A stretch of DNA of 64,000 bases from Sipunculus nudus (lineage: Eukaryota > Annelida > Sipuncula > Golfingiida > Sipunculidae), in the NCBI GenBank assembly GCA_026874595.1, contig CM049317.1, positions 68,570,118-68,634,117 on the forward strand, in the 5' to 3' direction. The translations under genes were made by a program, and so were the position numbers. How positions within the stretch are numbered: position 1 is the first letter of the stretch; the number at the start of each line of letters is the position of its first letter. The notes beneath the pieces were generated by a model. That model searched no databases. It worked only from the letters and a program-made list of their open reading frames with translations, and was not told the origin of the DNA. Below, piece after piece: positions 1 to 11,900 of this stretch.

Positions 1-3000
1 AAGATAACGTACAGTAAATAAACAAGGGTATGAATTCTTCGGCATGTTGTCAGTAACACATCGCAATGCATTGTGGACTACATAAACTTACAAGACACTT
101 CATACGCAAGCTTGGAGCGTCATTTTTAACACATTGACAATTTAGTAGACCAAGCCGTAGCGGGATGGTCTTCCATCCAGACATCGATATTTAACTTCTG
201 GAAACGTTGGGGTGGCAGAACGTGTCAAAGGGTTGTGATCAATTATAAGTGAGGCAGACGTACTTGCTATTTCTGGCCGTTCTCTCTAATATTAGTCTGT
301 CTGTCTCAATGTTAATTTCGCAATTTCGAGAAAAATGAATTTACCATTCCGTATTAAGAACTAAAATATTATCACATCTGATGTGAACTTACAGAGTTTC
401 ATGATGTGTTAACTAATAACGAAGGTTTTTTTACCAATTTTTCACAAAATTGCTCAAATATCACTCGGGTAAACACATCATCGCGGAAATGATATGCACG
501 TATGCCAAAGACCAACTACCAGCACAGATTGTACGGCCCACCTAGATTGAAAGGTCTATATATTACCGCCAGGTTCATACTATTGTAACTAAAACCCCGA
601 TCGAAGCGGGTCCCTTTTTCTGCAAGGATATATCGAGAGCTTGAGGTTCTATTTTTTGACAAAACATGAAGGGCCCCGTTGGAACTAGTCCCAGATACCG
701 CCAAGGCGGCGGTTGTTACAAAAGATCACTTTACTCACGAAAACTGGTACTGCGGTACAGAGGAGGTACATGACACTGTTAGGGTAGGGGCTCGTGGAAA
801 ATAGAAATTTCGTTTTTACGCTGAAAGCACATTGTCAATTCAACAATACGGTCGTTACTGCAGGCCTACTAGATCAAACTGAAATTCATAGCTTGTAAAG
901 AAGCATTAATTTAGATTTAAAGCCGTCTCGAGAGCGTAAATTGACGACTCTACAGGGTTGTCAAATCGGTGTGTAGCCAAATAAACGGCAACAGGAGTTA
1001 AAGGTGATGGATAAAAGGGGACTGCATTAAGTGAAATGTTGATTTTGGACCAGTGATGCAATTGTTCTTGTCGTCATTTTAATGGTTATAATAGCTCATA
1101 AGTAAAGGGACTAGAGTGAACCATTGATTATCACATATAGCATTGCCCCATTTGCTGGTGAGCTGACGCGAATACGCCAAATGAACGCGGTAAACGTCGA
1201 CGTCAACTGGGAGCGTATTATTTTCGGATAATGGGAGAATTTTATTGAGAGTACAGTGGGAAATGTATGAGCTTTTAATGTATTTTAGACATCAGCTTTT
1301 AAAGCTTATATATACTACTAGGATAAAAATAATTAAATGCATTTATTACGTCTCTGGCAGTCTTCGAATCTGTCAGGCCGAAGAAATGTTGTAACTAGCT
1401 TGAACATGTTGGCTTTTGAACTCTCTTCACTTTCCTCGTCAGTTTCTTGTTGTATTGAAAAATAATATACGCACATTTTTAAATTAAAAAATTCTTTCCC
1501 GAAAGCTTTGTTTTAGCCTGGTTTGCCAGGTTAAGCCAAGAGAGAGCGATATGAAAAGTGGAGATAATGATCGCATGCTCTGTGATTGGCAAAAAAACCC
1601 AGCTGATCCAAGATATTTACCCTGAGATACATGTCTGTTTGTTTATTCTAACCCAGTGTGTGAAATCTACTCTCGAGGTAGCTTACGCGTCCCTTAACCG
1701 TGTTATTTGGCAACACGTTTCTTGTTGTTTATAATGCGTTTGGTTGTCAGTGCCATCAATCGCGAGATGTTTTTTTTCAGGTTATGTCTTCTGTCATTTT
1801 GTGTAAAACCCAACCAGTAGCCAGTAAAACTGGCAGCTTGATGACACAGCAGCAACATGTGCTGTGATTGAACATTTTTGTCATTTGCACATTTAGGTAT
1901 TATTTCAGTTGTATCATACTTTTAGCAAATACCACTGCCAAAAAAAAAACACAAACAAAATTCACTTTCCAAGTTTTAAAGGTTTAAAGTTTTAAACTAA
2001 AGTCTAATAATTTGCTCATCTGTGTCTCGGTGAATTTTTTAAAATAAAAATTCTATAATATATAAGTTATTATATATATATAATATATATTTTATTATAT
2101 ATATTATACGTCCCACCCGCTGAAGTGATTAGACCGTATAAAACTGATATAAAAAATCATCAGACGTGTCCTGAATTTAGACACAAAAACAAACATATCA
2201 TCCTATAACACTGCATGGGGGTATCGACAAGCTCCTCTGAGAGGATAATGTCATGTTTGTTTGGTCCGCCACCATGGTAGCAAACGTTGTCAAGGCAGTA
2301 AGTTTTTATGTTTCCTTTTAACCGTGCAGGTAGGCTCTCGTGTGTATCGGGGTTTATTTTTCATGGCTTCAACCAACTGAAAGGATTGTCTGTATCACCG
2401 TTCTATGTCGATTTAATCTCCATGGTAGTTTCCTTTCTCCAAAACATTTTAAAGGTGATTTTAAGGTGCGGGACCAACAATTTGGAAAAAGGGGGGGGGG
2501 GGGGTGACTAAAAACTTTAAGTAAGCGAAATTCAGGTTATGTACATGCTTGTTTGTATCAGTAAGTGAAATATCATATGATATATGATTTTACATACTTT
2601 AAATTTCAAATCGAAAAGTGAATCCTCGTCTATTACTAAATGTTGTGTAGTATTATAGAAGTATTAGTAGTTGTAGTAGTAGCAGCAGTAGTAGTTGAAG
2701 TTAGGTACCAGAAGTAGTCGTAAGAGTGTTTATTTTCATTATTATTTAAATTCATTGCTTTTATTAGTTATGTAATTAAACGTGATAAATAAGGCCTAAC
2801 TCAGATTTGGTGATATTGTTTGCCGTTGCTGATTATGTTCACTTCGAAGCCCCCCTCGCCCTCGGATCCGCCCCTGAGAATACCGTCCTTCATTCCCGTC
2901 ACCGGAATAGCTTATATAAAGGATAAATAATCATTTCTATGCATGGTCAAACACATGCAAGTGTTTGACTGACTTATCAGCGGATTCTGGGCATGTTCCA

Positions 3001-3447
3001 CTAAGAGTATTTCCGTGTGTTCACTCAAGAATCCTCCCCGTATTTTGGTTGAAAAAAGAGCACGCGTGCAGTAACCTTGTCAACAATACACACAGGTAAA
3101 AGGATATTGAACCTGTTTAAAGCCATGGATGGTAAAAAATATGCTTACAGGTGCGTCCAGACCAAGACATGACTTATGGAGTTTGTGTACACAGACCATG
3201 AACAGCAAAGGCTGGATCGATAAGACCAGTCTCTGCGTTTACTGATTACCTAATCTTGCTCAATGGTAGACTGGTACCCGCCGCTTTTATTACAACACAT
3301 CAATGGGCAAATATAGGCCATTTTCATAGACGGCAACACGGACTCATAATTCAGTGCCTTAAATTAATCAATGCTTTAATAAAAGGCTTAACAGGTGTAA
3401 CTGTGATTGAAATATGTGGCTTAAGCCCCAGTTAAACCATCAGGATT
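1..3447. other. Gene-free stretch at left edge
   Basis: No coding exon supported. It holds a palindromic AT tract at 2053-2105, poly-G at 2491-2504, an (AGT)n-like run at about 2650-2700, and a transposon-like terminus GGATCCGCCCCTG ending at 2876. 150-720 is GC-balanced unique sequence of unknown role. Confidence 0.6.
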
Positions 3448-4203
3448 TGGATTACGGTTTAGCAATACGATTTGAAAAATCGTTGTGGTCGGGATCAAGG
3501 TCGTGGCGCTGTTGTTGTGATTTGTGGAGGTCGGGATGGGTCATAGTAGGTCGGGAGGGGACTATGAGTATTTTAAACCGGTTAGAAGTTGTCGTGGAGC
3601 CGCTACGATTGTGTCAAATAGTAACGCCATCGTAAGTCTTGGGCCTGATCGGCATTAATCATGGCTACTCCTTGGAGGTCGTAGGCCATTTTCTCACATT
3701 TCGCATGACTTGACTACTGGTGTGCTACGACGTTGCTACGCCTTATCACGGTATGTTGCTACTTGTCACCAAGCAGACTTTTATACGAACTTGAAACAAA
3801 TTATCCGTTATTTAGGACGCTTCTCTCACGTCCAAATGCCGGCTGACATACGCCAAGTCACGACCATCTATTGAAAGCGATTTAATAAGAGTAATTAATA
3901 TTTGTCAGTCATGACAAGTCGCAGCAAACCGTGATAAATCGTAGCAGCGTCGTAGGTCGCTCCGGTGAAGTTGTGGGCCTCGATTAATGCCCGTCAAGCC
4001 CAAGACTGGTTCCCGATTAAAGCGATTGACTAACGATAGAGCTACGAACTTAAGAAATCATGACGGCTCTATGACAACTTGAAACCGGTCCAAAAGAGTA
4101 TTGGCACTCCCCGGCTTCCTATGACCAGTCCCGACCTCAACGATTCACGACGATCCCGAATATCCTACGATTTCAAAAATCGTAGCTAATTCGTAGTCAA
4201 GAT
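3448..4203. mobile_element. Foldback (long inverted repeat) element with TACGAC/GGTCG-rich arms
   Basis: The left arm (about 3448-3775) matches the reverse complement of the right arm (about 3900-4203) over some 300 bases. Matched pairs include ACGATTTGAAAAATCG at 3467 with CGATTTCAAAAATCG near 4167, GAGGTCGGG..GGTCATAG with CTATGACC..CCCGACCTC, ACCGG..AAGTTGTC with GACAACTTGAAACCGGT, GTCTTGGGC..GCATTAATC with its complement near 3985, and TTGCTACGCCTTATCACGG with the complement near 3930. The spacer is about 130 bp. No coding capacity. Confidence 0.8.
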
Positions 4204-7200
4204 GTGACAGGGTTGCACGAACGTATTTAGTGCTGACGCAGAGTGACGTGTGTTACTGTGTATACGCGTTTGTCATTTTAATATCGATAGTTGTGTTCTT
4301 TTTAATATTTGTATGACGTATTTCAATAATTTAATCAGAAAGGATTCAACTTGTTACGAGGATACATTTTCCAGTCGGCTAGTTAGATCAAATATTCGAG
4401 CCCACCGCTTGATATTAATTGCAGCTTCATTTGTGCCCGGTGCTGTTATGACTGTTCGGTCCTTTTCTTTTCTCTGCATGGAATCCTGAAATGTGGGCTA
4501 TTTTTTTACAATTGAATGCTGGTTTATCCTGTCCTTACAAAATCGGTTTCATTTTACCCTCATGAATCTCGTCTGAGCACAATTATCTAAACATTATACG
4601 CCCAGGCAGTCTCAACCCATCAGTCGCAAATATTCTTTTCTATCGGTCTCGGGGTAAAATAACTGACCCCAGAGTGTAATTGCTTTGAGAAACAATGTTG
4701 AAAACAATAGACCTGTCTTCATATGTTACCAGAGCTAGGCGAACAATGTCCTCGAGAACAGTACATTTCCCGCCATAGACCTTAATGTATATTCATGAGA
4801 CCATGCGAGTATCTCAGACATAATTGGCTTGGAGGACCCACTTAGATTATAAATGTCAAGGTCCACGCCGGCTCAGTACAGCACCTGTCAGCAAGTCGGG
4901 GCTTGTTTTGTAAAGATACCTCTGTTGTCTGTTGCCAAGGACGCGTTTATTAGAGATCTAAATATATAATAGGATTAATAAACAGACTACAGTCTCCTGC
5001 TGATATCAATAACGCTTACATGATTGGCATTTTCACTCCCGTGCATGCACATTGATTATTTATGAAACCTTATGAAATAACCATTATTTTTTTTTTAATT
5101 TTAGAAAAATTGTTGAAGAATTAGGTATCAATATTATTTTAACCCCACGGTGAAGATACGTATCCCCTTTTATGATAGGTGTATGGCCAGTAGGCGAAGC
5201 TGTGTACTGAATGTCGATTAAGAAGACCTAATAGTAATATTATAATATAATCATAAACCTTCTGGGTTTCAGGTTTTAAAGATGCCCATTCACATACCTT
5301 ATGAAAAATAATTATTGTGATTTCCGGCTTCCTCTGTGTATATATTAATGATGTTAGGGTAATATTGGTCGTTAAAAGTTCTTAAGACGCTTTTTGTGAA
5401 GGATGTATGAATTTTATCTACAACATGCTTGTAAACACAGCAAAATTGACAAACGAAAAAAACATGTAACCTGAGGTGGTAGGTTGCATAAATGCGGAGA
5501 TAGAAAGGTCACTTTTTGCAAAACTCCATTTGCAAAGCTCGGGCTTATCTGATTTACGCCTGATGCCTTTGTTGAATTTGTTTTGATTAATTTGGCGGGC
5601 CCCCTATATTGTAAACATGTTGACATAAACAAAACAAGCAGCCTGTTTGCGATGATATCCACGTTTTCTGGCTAAATTTTATAAGAGCTCTCAGGGATTA
5701 CCTTTAGTTTATAAAGGTCAGGTGGGTGATACCGCCCCGTTATATGATCGATGTTTCAGAACAGCGCTAGGAATAATCCAGAAATTTATGGGTTCTGGAT
5801 TTAAGTCTTTATAAGTTGTTTAGAGAACTTAAAGCGAATCTCTGAGAATCTATCGGGATTTCATCATAATGTCCTAATAAAAATGCATGGGACAACCACA
5901 AGGGCTTCAGCTCCGAAGGCCAAAACTATAAGTTGTGCCATATTTCAAGATGAGATGCATATCCTAATTTTTTTTATAGTTTATTCAGTCAAATATATAA
6001 CAGAACAAGGGTCTTTTATATAAGAGAAAATATGAGGGGAGCAATCCACAGTAGTACCGACAGAAACCTCGCCCCCTTTACTCGTGGAATATAGGACACC
6101 TGACCAAAATATCAAAACAACCCCTCCCCCTTTTATGCCATAATAAATGCATTTTTTCTACACTTCCACCTATTCTGGAGCATATATTTTAGTCATACGA
6201 AAATGTTTTTGCTCAGTGTATAGCACTTTATTATTCACAATTAACTTTTGATTTAAACAAAAATTGGCAATATATTTAATAATTCAATGACACAACTGAC
6301 ACATGTTAAAATCCTGTTTTTTTTTCTTATAATGAGATACAAAACTCATAGATTTTTATATTAAAATATGACAAAACTGTAAACTGATGGAATTATCTCG
6401 AAACTCAAAAATTATTTTTAATCCAAACAAAAGTGAGGGGGACAAAGGTACGTTGTTTTCCACATTAAAAAAAAAGTAAGGGGACATCCCCGCTGAAACA
6501 AGACCCATGTGACAGAATGCGTATGTATCCTCGAAAGATAACCTGTCCCTATCCGTTATTGTTTCATATAATCACAATCGTGGTTCCAGAATACCCTTAA
6601 ACTTCAGCAGTATCCCTTTGAACAATTGAGAGACTTTTTTTCTAATCATAAACTAGGCAACGGTGAACTACTTTGACTTAAACCACCTTCACCAGGAGCT
6701 GCAACAGCTGTTGTGAAAAAAAACCCCAAGTTGTGGTCTTTGCGCTGGGTAAATTTGTTAGCAGTTCTTAATAAAAGAGGGTACCAGAATATTAGCGTTT
6801 AATACAAGGTGTAAAACATGCTCTAATGGATATGTTGTGTAATTTTATAATTAATCACAAAACAACACGGCTCATGCACTCATCTTCGATGTTAAGGGAG
6901 CAGAGCTAGTGCAGAACCAGACCCACCATTTCGCAGATCGAAGGTGCTATTGACAAAAGTTGCCGCCACTCAGCCATAATTGTGTAGTTGGGAAAAGCTT
7001 GTCGCGGTGTCTCATAAATACTGAACACTTATGTCGGGTCTCCCATCGAGTTATTATGCAACACGATGATGTTGTTATGGGAACAGACAACAGTGTAGAA
7101 TAAACGAGGGTTTGCCAGTACTTAAGTGTCTTTTCGTGCCGGGGAGGACGCTTGTGGCTTGGATGTTCTTTCTATATAAAAAAGCTGGATATCTTAAAAT

Positions 7201-8790
7201 AGCAGAACAAAGCTATAGTAATAGGTCCATGCAGTAACGGAGAACACGAGGTATTTGATTCATTGCTTATTAATAAAGAATGAAATTAAAGTAATTTTAC
7301 TCAAAGCATACAATACACTTGAAAAAAGCTATTTATTTATAATTCCGGTGGCAATCTGTAACTGGTAACTCGACGCAAAAACGAGCCTACAAGGTCAACG
7401 CGTCGACTTCTAATCTTACTTCAAAAAAATTTTCAACATGAAAGTGATTCGGATTACCAATGAATCCAGGTTCTAAGTAACGCCTGTCTGGTTCTTCAAA
7501 AAATCTTCCCGGTACGAAATCTGTCGTAAGAGCTTTCGCATTCGTTCGCAAGAAAATTCAAATGTTAAAGGTAATTTTAATAATTCCAACACTGTTGCAG
7601 GTTTTGTGTATTTATTTTAAGCAGGTCTAACAGGGCGCGACTTTTTTTGCGATTTTCATGGACATCATAGGAAATCTTAGCTTTTTGATTTATCTTTAGA
7701 TTGTGCTTTTACAATACATTAAGTGTCCCATACATCTTGTCGTCTCCTCAGGGCCGTAGACGAGCGGTTTTTTTATTTCCCTTCATTCTTAGAGGGTGTG
7801 TCGTCAAGGAAACTAACAGGCAATGATTGCATTATATTGAAAGGAACTTGCGTGTATTTATACCACGCCTAGTGACAGAAACGTTGTTCCGATAGTGTTT
7901 TAACTTATTGATTTTTGCTGAGACATACGTTCAGGTATCGATTATTTAAAGGAAAAGGGCGTAGTGTTATTAAGTATAATTCAGGCCCTTTATATCAGTA
8001 CGTACTATTATGTTTATTATGTCATTCTATTATGTGAGGCTGAAATGGCCTTATTAAAAAAAATGGATTCAAACTGTATACTAGCCATTTTACGGGGATG
8101 ACTGCCATAACCAGTTTGTAAACATTTGAAAGGTAAAACATGCAGACAGTCTTTAAATATAGTTCTGTTTTTAATATTGAGGAATATTACACATGCAGAA
8201 GATAGCATTCAAATACATTAAGAACCTAAAGTGTTCAAAGTCTAAACTGGCAGTAATTTTAACTGCCATTAACTAAACGATTCTTGAAGAGAGTGTGATT
8301 TAAACCGGGACATTGTATGAAGAGAATCACTAAAAAACCTTTCCTTTTTTGAGTCTCAAAACCCTTTTTCTTTGTATCTTACAAAAACCTATTTCTTTTA
8401 GCGTGAAGTGTACCCCTTCTCTTTGTACACGCTCAAGTTAGAAACCTGTTGATCTTACGTGTCAGTTTATTCATATGAAGATTGACCGAGGCTGTAATAT
8501 AATATAACTTAATATAATATTTAAAATCAAACAATGACATAACTGGTAATTAACTTCTAATTTTTAACGGAAATGAATATATTTACTTTGTATGGTGTTT
8601 GCAGAAAAATTTAATCAAAATTTTCAAGGTTCGTTAGGGGGATGGCAACGAGCATGACCCCCCCCCCCCCCCCCCGAGATCCGTCCCTGTTTAGAGTGGG
8701 ATATTTTTTGTACAGCAGTGGTGAAGACTGGACCCTACTTATTTCTCGAAGCGTTTCGGAAAGTTGGTAAGAGATGTGTATTTTTTTCAG
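4204..8790. other. Region upstream of the EF-hand gene
   Basis: No coding exon recognised. The promoter and non-coding first exon of the EF-hand gene should lie here but could not be placed. Contains a poly-C tract at about 8659-8676 next to GAGATCCGTCCCTG (ending 8690), which looks like a DNA-transposon terminus immediately upstream of the first visible exon. Confidence 0.5.
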
Positions 8791-8820
8791 ATTGTTAGTA
8801 TACATCCTTGGAGTCACATA

Positions 8821-8951
8821 ATGGGATGTTCAGGCAGCAAGTCCACAAAAGCCTCAGAACCAAAACAAGATGGCGGCCCAAATAATGAAAATGAGGCCAA
8901 GGCAGCCGACGCCGGTCAGAACGAGGCTGTTCAGGAGAACGGTGACGTTGA
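8821..8951 (+). CDS. EF-hand gene, coding exon 1 (acylation site and acidic tail)
   Basis: The ATG at 8821 is chosen because it gives MGC, a standard N-myristoylation start. A second ATG at 8764 is in the same frame, but a good acceptor (pyrimidine run then CAG at 8788-8790) separates the two, so 8791-8820 is probably 5' UTR of this exon and a non-coding first exon lies further upstream. The exon ends GTT GA with the donor GTAAGT at 8952. Residues 1-43 are polar and predicted disordered; the split codon 44 completes Glu with the first base of exon 2. Confidence 0.85.
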
Positions 8952-11900
8952 GTAAGTATTAGAGCACTAATTGATTCTAGGCAGTTAATAAGCTAGAGCA
9001 TTCAACCTACGGCTGAAGAAAATGTATAACGGCTACACATGTATTACCAAAAAAAAAAAGTTTTTACAATGGCTCTGATAACAACAGGATTATTTCATCG
9101 TAGAGTGATTTTTATGTTTTCCGGCCGATACGGCTGGTCTCAGGCCTATACGGAGGCAATACCGAACAAACCGGTTCAGCATATTTATATTATACGGTCA
9201 CGCATGTTATCAACACAATAAACCATGTACGGTCACTCTGTTTTCACGAAGTACTCTGAAACACTTCAACAATGCACACATGCCGGCACCTCCACATATT
9301 CAGGGTCCTAGTATATTGTCAGTTTCATTCCCGGGCGGTGCGTCACAGAGCACATTGACGTCACATGAAGCTTGTCTATTTCATTCTTGGGTGTTGCGTA
9401 GCTTAGTACACTGAGGGCCGGGCTGATATGAATCTTGAATGACGTGACGTATCAAGTGTTTCTTATATCTTTGGGTTTCTTCTGTGTGGCGAAATGGTCT
9501 CTGTTGAAGTGAAGTCCACTGATCCCACCAAGAACGCTTGAAAAAAAATAACTACTTGCCTCATTAGTAAATTTACCAAAATGAACACGGAGGTGAGAGG
9601 AGAAGGCGGTAGGATACGTACAAGGCGAGCTCGGGTTGTCAGAGGAAAGGGCTTTATAGATTACTTTTATATACAGGCCGTGGGTGACGGAGGAGGAGGC
9701 GGTGGGATACATACAGAGTGAGCTCGGGGTGTCAGAGAAGAGGGCTTTAGAGATTACTTTTATATACAGGCCGTGGGTGATTGAGGCGGTGGGATACGTA
9801 CAGATTGAGCTCGGGGTGTCAGAGAAGAGGGCTATATAGATTACTTTTATATACAGGCCGTGGGTGACGGAGGAGGAGGCGGTGGGATACATACATAGTG
9901 AGCTCGGGGTGTCAGAGAAGAGGGCTATATAGATTACTTTTATATACAGGCCGTGGGTGACGGAGGCGGTGGGATACGTACAGATTGAGCTCGGGGTGTC
10001 AGAGGAGAGGGCTTTATAGATTACTTTTATATACAGGCCGTGGGTGACGGAGGAGGAGGCGGTGGGATACGTACAGATTGAGCTCGGGGTGTCAGAGGAG
10101 AGGGCTTTAGAGATTACTTTTATATACAGGCCGTGGGTGACGGAGGCGGTGGGATACGTACAGATTGAGCTCGGGGTGTCAGAGAAGAGGGCTATATAGA
10201 TTACTTTTATATACAGGCCGTGAGTGACGGAGGAGGAGGCGGTGGGATACGTACAGATTGAGCTCGGGGTGTCAGAGGAGAGTGCTTTATAGATTACTTT
10301 TATATACAGGCCGTGGGTGACGGAGGAGGAGGCGGTGGGATACATACAGAGTGAGCTCGGGGTGTCAGAGAAGAGGGCTATATAGATTACTTTTATATAC
10401 AGGCCGTGGGTGACGGAGGCGGTGGGATACATACAGAGTGAGCTCGGGGTGTCAGAGAAGAAGGCTATATAGATTACTTTTATATACAGGCCGTGGGTGA
10501 CGGAGGCGGTGGGATACGTACAGATTGAGCTCGGGGTGTCAGAGAAGAGGGCTTTAGAGATTACTTTTATATACAGGCCGTGGGTGACGGAGGAGGAGGC
10601 GGTGGGATACGTACAGATTGAGCTCGGGGTGTCAGAGGAGAGGGCTTTATAGATTACTTTTATATACAGGCCGTGGGTGACGGAGGAGGAGGCGGTGGGA
10701 TACATACAGAGTGAGCTCGGGGTGTCAGAGAAGAGGGCTATATAGATTACTTTTATATACAGGCCGTGGGTGACGGAGGCGGTGGGATACGTACAGATTG
10801 AGCTCGGGGTGTCAGAGAAGAGGGCTTTAGAGATTACTTTTATATACAGGCCGTGGGTGACGGAGGAGGAGGCGGTGGGATACGTACAGATTGAGCTCCG
10901 GGTGTCAGAGGAGAGGGCTTTATAGATTACTTTTATATACAGGCCGTGGGTGACGGAGGAGGAGGCGGTGGGATACATACAGAGTGAGCTCGGGGTGTCA
11001 GAGAAGAGGGCTATATAGATTACTTTTATATACAGGCCGTGGGTGACGGAGGCGGTGGGATACGTACAGATTGAGCTCGGGGTGTCAGAGGAGAGGGCTT
11101 TATAGATTACTTTTATATACAGGCCGTGGGTGACGGAGGCGGTGGGATACGTACAGATTGAGCTCGGGTTGTCAGAGGAGAGGGCTTTATAGATTACTTT
11201 TATATACAGGTCGTGGGTGACGGAGGAGGAGGCGGTGGGATACATACAGAGTGAGCTCGGGGTGTCAGAGAAGAAGGCTATATAGATTACTTTTATATAC
11301 AGGCCGTGGGTGACGGAGGCGGTGGGATACGTACAGATTGAGCTCGGGTTGTCAGAGGAGAGGGCTTTATAGATTACTTTTATATACAGGCCGTGGGTGA
11401 CGGAGGAGGAGGCGGTGGGATACATACAGAGTGAGCTCGGGGTGTCAGAGAAGAAGGCTATATAGATTACTTTTATATACAGGCCGTGGGTGACGGAGGC
11501 GGTGGGATACGTACAGATCGAGCTCGGGGTGTCAGAGGAGAGGGCTTTATAGATTACTTTTATATACAGGCCGTGGGTGACGGAGGAGGAGGCGGTGGGG
11601 TACGTACAGATTGAGCTCAGGATGTCAGAGAAGAGGGTTTTAGAGATTACTTTTATATACAGGCCGTGGGTGACGGAGGCGGTGGGGTACGTACAGATTG
11701 AGCTCAGGATGTCAGAGAAGAGGGCTCTATAGATTGCTTTTATATACAGGCCGTGGGTGACGGAGGCGGTGGGATACGTACAGATTGAGCTCGGGGTGTC
11801 AGAGGAGAGGGCTTTATAGATTACTTTTATATACAGGCCGTGGGTGACGGAGGAGGAGGCGGTGGGGTACGTACAGATTGAGCTCAGGATGTCAGAGGAG

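Noticed and set aside
9452-11425. 657-codon antisense open frame of repeated YPTASSSVTHGLYIKVIY
   Set aside because: It is the reverse strand of the splice-acceptor minisatellite. It is open only because the unit lengths (87, 93) are multiples of three and the unit lacks antisense stops. It has no splice or start context.
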